This document shows positions 59,958-64,000 of a stretch of 64,000 nucleotides of DNA, one piece after another. The translations under genes and the position numbers were made by a program. Origin of the DNA: Fulvivirga ulvae (lineage in GTDB: Bacteria; Bacteroidota; Bacteroidia; Cytophagales; Cyclobacteriaceae). The stretch covers positions 2,753,501-2,817,500 of the forward strand of contig NZ_CP089981.1 in assembly GCF_021389975.1 (NCBI RefSeq). The letters are read 5' to 3'. Position 1 is the stretch's first letter, and each line of letters starts with the position of its first letter. The notes beneath the pieces are model-generated. The model saw only the letters and a program-made list of their open reading frames with translations, ran no database searches and had not been told where the DNA came from.

Positions 59958-60747
59958 TATATAAATTGTAATAAGAGTCCGTAAAATTTTCGTCTTTTTC
60001 TATTGTTTCGATTTTCTTTTCTTCAGGGAATTTTTCAAATAAGCCATCAAGTGTTTGATCTTCCTCAGCTCTTATGACTGCATCGGAAAACTCAAGACCC
60101 AATTTGATAAACCCATAGTAATCTGCTGATAAAAGGTTTGTTAACATACTATCTTCGATATCGATCATTTTAACTTTCTCTATCAGATCACCATTAAATT
60201 TATGGCTGAATGCATTGTTATACGTAGTAAAGACAGATTTGGTATCCTTAAATAACGGATCATTTTTGTATGTCGTTTTTAAATATAAAGGTATCAAACT
60301 AGTCATCCAGTCATTGCAATGAACAATATCAGGAGCCCAGCCAAGCTTCCTCACAGTTTCAATAACGCCTTTACAGAAAAATATTGCTCTTTCGTCGTTA
60401 TCTTCATAAAAGTTATTTTCTTTATCGTGGAAAACGTATTTCCGGTGGAAATAGTCTTCGTTATCAATAAAATAAACCTGTAATTTGGCATTAGGTATAG
60501 AGGCCACCTTAATAATTAAAGGTTTTTCTTCCTCACCTACTGCAATATTGATCCCTGAAAGTCTGACAACTTCATGCAACCTGTTCTTTCTTTCATTTAT
60601 CAAGCCGAATCTCGGAACCAGTATTCTGATTTCCATCCCTTTTTCCTGCATAGCCTGTGGCAACTTTCTGACAAATTCTGCTACTTTGGAAGTTTGTAAG
60701 AAAGGATTGATTTCACTGGCTACATAAAGAATACGAAGTTTTGACAT
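59941..60747 (-). CDS. Starch/glycogen synthase N-terminal (GT5) domain protein
   Basis: The 268-residue product is the N-terminal GT-B half of glycogen/starch synthase only. It has LRILYVASEINPFLQTSKVAEF, ILVPRFG, VYFIDNEDYFHRKYVF, ERAIFFCKGVIETVRKLGW and DIVHCNDWMTSLIPLYL. The usual second domain with the ADP-binding and catalytic residues (about 200 more residues) is absent and the sequence ends in a stop, not a frameshift remnant. This short form recurs ahead of panC in Bacteroidota (recalled). Whether it catalyses anything alone is doubtful. Confidence 0.85.
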   Translation of the reverse strand: MSKLRILYVASEINPFLQTSKVAEFVRKLPQAMQEKGMEIRILVPRFGLINERKNRLHEVVRLSGINIAVGEEEKPLIIKVASIPNAKLQVYFIDNEDYFHRKYVFHDKENNFYEDNDERAIFFCKGVIETVRKLGWAPDIVHCNDWMTSLIPLYLKTTYKNDPLFKDTKSVFTTYNNAFSHKFNGDLIEKVKMIDIEDSMLTNLLSADYYGFIKLGLEFSDAVIRAEEDQTLDGLFEKFPEEKKIETIEKDENFTDSYYNLYNELVG

Positions 60748-60781
60748 ATGTGTAGAGATTTGTTTGCCTAAAATAAGACCA

Positions 60782-60811
60782 CAAAATTACAAAATTTTTA
60801 GCACTTTTCAA
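60782..60811 (-). promoter_or_regulatory. Promoter for the starch-synthase-like/DUF4270/glmS operon
   Basis: On the minus strand TAATTTTG (60789 to 60782) matches TAnnTTTG, with TTG (60811 to 60809) 19 bases upstream as the -33 element. This is one of the two most complete promoters in the window. Confidence 0.6.
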
Positions 60812-60832
60812 GATATTATCTTTTGAAAAACA

Positions 60833-60840
60833 TAGTTTTG
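60833..60840 (+). promoter_or_regulatory. Bacteroidota -7 box for panC operon
   Basis: TAGTTTTG matches TAnnTTTG. The start is predicted near 60846, about 16 bases before the panC ATG. It is divergent from the promoter at 60782-60811, so the two share a gap of 114 bases. Confidence 0.5.
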
Positions 60841-60861
60841 CGATCCTTTTAAACGATTCTG

Positions 60862-61713
60862 ATGGAGATTTACAGGGATATTGCTCCTTTACAACAACAC
60901 CTCAATGAACATAAGTTCCAGGGTAAAAAAATAGGCCTGGTGCCTACCATGGGGGCATTGCACGAAGGTCATTTATCGTTGATCCAGGCTTCGCAGGCTG
61001 ACAATGATATTACCGTTTGCAGTATATATGTTAACCCTACCCAGTTCAATAACAGCCAGGACCTTGAGAAATACCCGAGAAACCTTGATCAGGATATTAG
61101 TTTATTACGAGAAGCAGGCTGTCATGTATTATTTTGCCCCGATGATAGTACAATTTACACGGAACAACCCAAAATAAGCTTTAACTTTGCAGGACTTGAT
61201 CAGGTGATGGAAGGGAAATTCCGCCCCGGTCATTTCAGTGGGGTTGGGTTGATTGTTTCTAAATTATTCAATATAGTAGCTCCACATTGTGCATACTTTG
61301 GGCAAAAGGACCTTCAACAGTATTTGATTATAAAGCAATTGGTGAGGGACCTTTCCTATAATGTGCAGCTGAAGTGTATTCCTATAGTGCGGGAGGCAGA
61401 CGGAATGGCTATGTCATCAAGGAACAAAAGGCTGACAGAAGAAGGCCGAGGCAAAGCAGTGATATTGTACAGGACACTTAGCGAGGCACAGAAGATGCTC
61501 AAGTCCAGAATGGATGTGCCGCGGGTAAAGAAAGAAGTGACTGCCATCATTGATCAGGCAGGGGTAGAACTGGAATACTTTGAAATTGTTAACCCTGAAA
61601 CATTAGAATTCATGGAGAACAATTTAAGTGGAAAAAATGTTGCGCTGTGCGTGGCTGGCTATGTCGACGGAGTCAGGTTAATTGACAATGAAATTTTTAA
61701 TTTAGAATTCTGA
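60862..61713 (+). CDS. panC: Pantothenate synthetase
   Basis: PanC joins pantoate and beta-alanine with ATP to make pantothenate. The 283-residue product shows the HIGH-type LVPTMGALHEGHLSL, CSIYVNPTQFN, PGHFSGVGLIVSKLFN, AYFGQKDLQQYLII and READGMAMSSRNKRL, all catalytic or ATP-binding blocks. Length is normal. panD follows 11 bases later, putting two steps of the pathway together. Confidence 0.97.
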   Translation: MEIYRDIAPLQQHLNEHKFQGKKIGLVPTMGALHEGHLSLIQASQADNDITVCSIYVNPTQFNNSQDLEKYPRNLDQDISLLREAGCHVLFCPDDSTIYTEQPKISFNFAGLDQVMEGKFRPGHFSGVGLIVSKLFNIVAPHCAYFGQKDLQQYLIIKQLVRDLSYNVQLKCIPIVREADGMAMSSRNKRLTEEGRGKAVILYRTLSEAQKMLKSRMDVPRVKKEVTAIIDQAGVELEYFEIVNPETLEFMENNLSGKNVALCVAGYVDGVRLIDNEIFNLEF

Positions 61714-61724
61714 AATTCAGATCG

Positions 61725-62075
61725 ATGAATATTGAAGTTTTAAAATCGAAGATCCACCGTGTGAAAATCACTCAGGCTGAACTACATTATGTGGGTAGTA
61801 TAACCATAGACGAAGATCTGATGGATGCCGCCAATATGATAGAGGGGGAAAAAGTGCAGATCGTAAATGTGAATAATGGTGAAAGGTTAGAAACCTATAT
61901 CATAAAAGGTGAACGGGGTAGCGGTATGATCTGTCTGAACGGCCCTGCAGCCCGCAAAGCTCAGGTTGGCGATATTGTAATCATCATCTCCTATGCTATC
62001 ATGGACTTTGAGAAGGCCAAAACCTTTGAACCTACACTTATATTCCCAGACGCAGATAATAAACTTCTGCAATAA
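61725..62075 (+). CDS. panD: Aspartate 1-decarboxylase
   Basis: PanD makes beta-alanine from aspartate for PanC. The 116-residue pro-enzyme shows the self-cleavage site HYVGSITID, with Gly24-Ser25, where the pyruvoyl group forms. Further on are GEKVQIVNVNNGERLETY, GSGMICLNGPAARKAQVGD and VIIISYA. The length is typical. It lies between panC and the flippase-like gene on the same transcript. Confidence 0.97.
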   Translation: MNIEVLKSKIHRVKITQAELHYVGSITIDEDLMDAANMIEGEKVQIVNVNNGERLETYIIKGERGSGMICLNGPAARKAQVGDIVIIISYAIMDFEKAKTFEPTLIFPDADNKLLQ

Positions 62076-62081
62076 TCTCAC

Positions 62082-63125
62082 ATGGCTTCCGGAATAAAAA
62101 ATACTGTTAAGTATATAATTATGCTTGGCGTTACGGCCTTTTTGCTATGGCTGTCTTTTCAGAATATCCAGGTGTCGAATGGGGAGAGTAAGTGGGATTT
62201 TATACTCAGAACCTGGGATTCCGCTAATAAACCCTTCCTTTTTTTGTCAGCCTTCGCTGCAATTTTCAGTCACGTATTAAGAGCCGAAAGGTGGAAGCTA
62301 CTATTGAAACCGTTAGGGCATCATATTTCACTGGGGCATAGCTTTATGTCGGTAATGGTCGGGTATTTTATTAATCTGGCTATTCCCAGAGGTGGCGAAG
62401 TTTCCAGGTGCTATAACCTCTATAGGTTACACAGGGTTCCGGTAGATGTTTCTTTTGGTACCGTGGTAATGGAGAGAATCATTGACCTTATTTTCCTGAT
62501 CATTCTTCTGACAGTGGCTTTTTTTATCGAGCTGGATAACCTGCTTTATTTCTTTCAGTCTGATGAGATCAGGAGACTTACATCGTCAGACCGTGGTTCG
62601 AGCTTTTCCTATACCTTACTGGTTGGGGGCATTGTGTTTGTTATAGCAGTAGTTCTGGTGATCAGGTATATTTTTAACAGCAAGCGATACCTCGCACTGC
62701 GCTACATGTCAAAAATTAGGGGCATGATGAGGGGCCTTAAAAGTGGTGTTACCAGTATTTTTAAGCTGGAAAAACGGGTATTGTTTATAGTTTATTCCTT
62801 ATTGATATGGCTGTGCTATTACCTGATGATGTACCTCGTGATGCTGGCCTTTCCGGAAACAGCTCATTTAGGCATTCTTGCAGCCCTTACCATATTTGTA
62901 ATAGGCGGTATTGCTATGGCCATTCCGTTGCCTGGAGGTGCGGGCAGCTTTCATATACTTGTGCCCTTGGGGCTCGTAATCCTCTACTCAATACCAGAAG
63001 AAAAAGCCGTACCTTTTACTTTCATATTTCATGGATGGCAAACTTTGGTTATTATTGTTGTAGGAGCTTTGTCTTTATTCCTGAGCCAGATATCTAAAAA
63101 GAAAATTGAAATCTACAAAAAATAA
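62082..63125 (+). CDS. Lysylphosphatidylglycerol synthase-type TM protein (flippase-like)
   Basis: The 347-residue inner-membrane protein has about eight transmembrane helices. It belongs to the LPG_synthase_TM/UPF0104 family by FSHVLRAERWKLLLKPLG, GYFINLAIPRGGEVSRC, VPVDVSFGTVVMERIIDL and the C-terminal IGGIAMAIPLPGGAGSFH. Related proteins act in lipid or polyprenyl-sugar flipping; the lipid here is unknown. It lacks the soluble transferase domain of MprF. It starts 7 bases after panD and overlaps the next gene by 20 bases. Confidence 0.88.
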   Translation: MASGIKNTVKYIIMLGVTAFLLWLSFQNIQVSNGESKWDFILRTWDSANKPFLFLSAFAAIFSHVLRAERWKLLLKPLGHHISLGHSFMSVMVGYFINLAIPRGGEVSRCYNLYRLHRVPVDVSFGTVVMERIIDLIFLIILLTVAFFIELDNLLYFFQSDEIRRLTSSDRGSSFSYTLLVGGIVFVIAVVLVIRYIFNSKRYLALRYMSKIRGMMRGLKSGVTSIFKLEKRVLFIVYSLLIWLCYYLMMYLVMLAFPETAHLGILAALTIFVIGGIAMAIPLPGGAGSFHILVPLGLVILYSIPEEKAVPFTFIFHGWQTLVIIVVGALSLFLSQISKKKIEIYKK

Positions 63126-63591
63126 GATCGTAGACCGGAATAGCTTGCACTCAATTGTACAAGGCTGGAAGAAGGAAGGAAAAAAAGTCGTTTTTACGAA
63201 TGGCTGTTTTGATATTCTCCACCTGGGGCATGTTGATTATCTTGAAAAAGCCCGTCAACGTGGTGATAAGCTGGTGCTGGGCTTAAATACAGACCTTTCA
63301 GTAAAGCGCCTTAAGGGAGAAAACAGGCCCCTAAATGATCAGTATGCCAGAGCGCGGTTGCTGGCCTCCCTGGCTTTCGTAGATGCCCTTACCTATTTTG
63401 ATGAGGATACTCCCTATGAACTGATAAAAGAACTAAAACCTGACATTCTCGTTAAAGGAAATGACTATTTGGCAGAGAATATCGTTGGCGCAGATATTGT
63501 TATAGCTAATGGAGGAAAGGTGGAGACCATCGCTTTGGTAGAAGGTTTTTCCACTTCAAATATTATAGAAAAAATAAAAAAACAAAGTTAG
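63106..63591 (+). CDS. rfaE2: D-glycero-beta-D-manno-heptose 1-phosphate adenylyltransferase
   Basis: RfaE2 (the C-terminal half of HldE) makes ADP-heptose for LPS. The 161-residue nucleotidyltransferase has VFTNGCFDILHLGHVDYL, containing the HxGH motif, LVLGLNTDLSVKRLKGENRP and FDEDTPYELIKELKPDIL. The start is a TTG within the preceding flippase gene, typical of translational coupling. The kinase half RfaE1 is not seen in the window. Confidence 0.93.
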   Translation: MKSTKNKIVDRNSLHSIVQGWKKEGKKVVFTNGCFDILHLGHVDYLEKARQRGDKLVLGLNTDLSVKRLKGENRPLNDQYARARLLASLAFVDALTYFDEDTPYELIKELKPDILVKGNDYLAENIVGADIVIANGGKVETIALVEGFSTSNIIEKIKKQS

Positions 63592-63606
63592 ATATCGGAG
63601 AAGAAT

Positions 63607-64000
63607 ATGGGAATTATAATCATTATGATTGTTTTCGGTATCATCAGTTTTGCGGTTAGTTCAAGACTGAAGAGTAAATTTAAAAAATACTCGCAGATAC
63701 CACTGAATAAAAATTTATCGGGAGCTGAAATAGCTCAGCTTATGCTGACAGACAATGGCATTCACGATGTAAAGGTAACATCAGTTGAAGGTCAGCTTAC
63801 TGATCACTATAACCCGGTTAACAAAACGGTTAACCTGAGTGAGGCTGTTTATTATGGTAGAAATGCCGCAGCGGCGGCGGTAGCCGCTCATGAGTGTGGT
63901 CACGCTGTTCAGCATGCCAAGGCCTATAGCATGCTGGAATTCAGATCTGCTATGGTTCCGGTTCAAAACGCAAGCGGAAAGATCATGAACGTTATTTTCA
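63607..64000 (+). CDS. Zinc metallopeptidase, YugP family (partial, runs off right edge)
   Basis: The reading frame opens at ATG 63607 and stays open to the window end (131 codons visible). It has an N-terminal membrane helix (GIIIIMIVFGIISFAVS), the YugP pattern SGAEIAQLMLTDNGIHDV, LTDHYNPVNKTVNLSEAVYY and the zinc motif AAHECGHAVQH (HExxH). Related proteins are membrane-bound neutral zinc metallopeptidases of unknown substrate. It lies 15 bases after rfaE2 in the panC operon. Confidence 0.9.
   Translation, partial: MGIIIIMIVFGIISFAVSSRLKSKFKKYSQIPLNKNLSGAEIAQLMLTDNGIHDVKVTSVEGQLTDHYNPVNKTVNLSEAVYYGRNAAAAAVAAHECGHAVQHAKAYSMLEFRSAMVPVQNASGKIMNVIF

Noticed and set aside
1..64000. tRNA, rRNA, CRISPR arrays, insertion sequences, integrases and attachment sites
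   Set aside because: None was found by reading both strands; no spaced direct repeats, cloverleaf-like sequences or transposase motifs were seen.

Overview
The window is a gene-dense, moderately AT-rich chromosomal segment from a member of the Bacteroidota, most likely a Cytophagales-type marine or soil bacterium (Fulvivirga-like; this is inference). The evidence is the gene content: DUF6089 proteins ahead of uppS/bamA/ompH, a TonB-dependent receptor with a CarboxypepD_reg-like domain, DUF4270, DUF4783, DUF4230 and a head-GIN lipoprotein. Promoters also fit: many intergenic regions carry the Bacteroidota -7 box TAnnTTTG rather than a sigma70 -10 box. No tRNA, rRNA, CRISPR array, insertion sequence or prophage was recognised.

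Region 1 (1-15256) is housekeeping: tatC (cut by the left edge), glyA, pdxJ, yqeY, a CvpA-family gene, a pabA/trpG amidotransferase, an alpha/beta hydrolase, a CBS protein and nadK. It ends with the outer-membrane biogenesis string DUF6089-DUF6089-uppS-bamA-ompH-ompH, a terminator and an LD-carboxypeptidase gene.

Region 2 (15253-29417) is a nitrate/nitrite assimilation island. It holds a DUF4202 gene and the siroheme gene cobA on the minus strand. On the plus strand are nirB, nirD, a NarX-like sensor kinase, a NarL/FixJ response regulator, a broken alginate-export-type porin, the nitrate transporter narK, a nitrate reductase fused to an NirB-like diaphorase, and a rubredoxin-domain protein. 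The palindrome TACGTA is repeated in the three regulatory intergenic regions (3, 1 plus a near match, and 5 copies), often about one or two helical turns apart. I propose it is the binding site of the embedded two-component system. This cis/trans circuit is the most interesting candidate in the window.

Region 3 (29414-45862) is mixed metabolism and envelope: a fused HyuA-HyuB oxoprolinase, an ATP-grasp/LysE exporter pair, DinB, YHS, recX (preceded by a perfect inverted repeat reaching almost to its start codon), ycxB, nadC, DUF4783, an M14 peptidase, and a TonB receptor with a partner lipoprotein made of three repeats.

Region 4 (45913-64000) carries ppk1 tail-to-tail with an HD-PycTM membrane protein, a lysine/alanine-dehydrogenase-type oxidoreductase, and a decayed lipoprotein with two frameshifts in A-runs. 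It continues with AIM24, gltX, ridA, a stand-alone 3-hydroxyacyl-CoA dehydrogenase C-domain, SPW/VKOR membrane proteins and glmS-DUF4270-starch-synthase-like genes. Divergent from the last set is a panC-panD-flippase-rfaE2-metallopeptidase operon that runs off the right edge.
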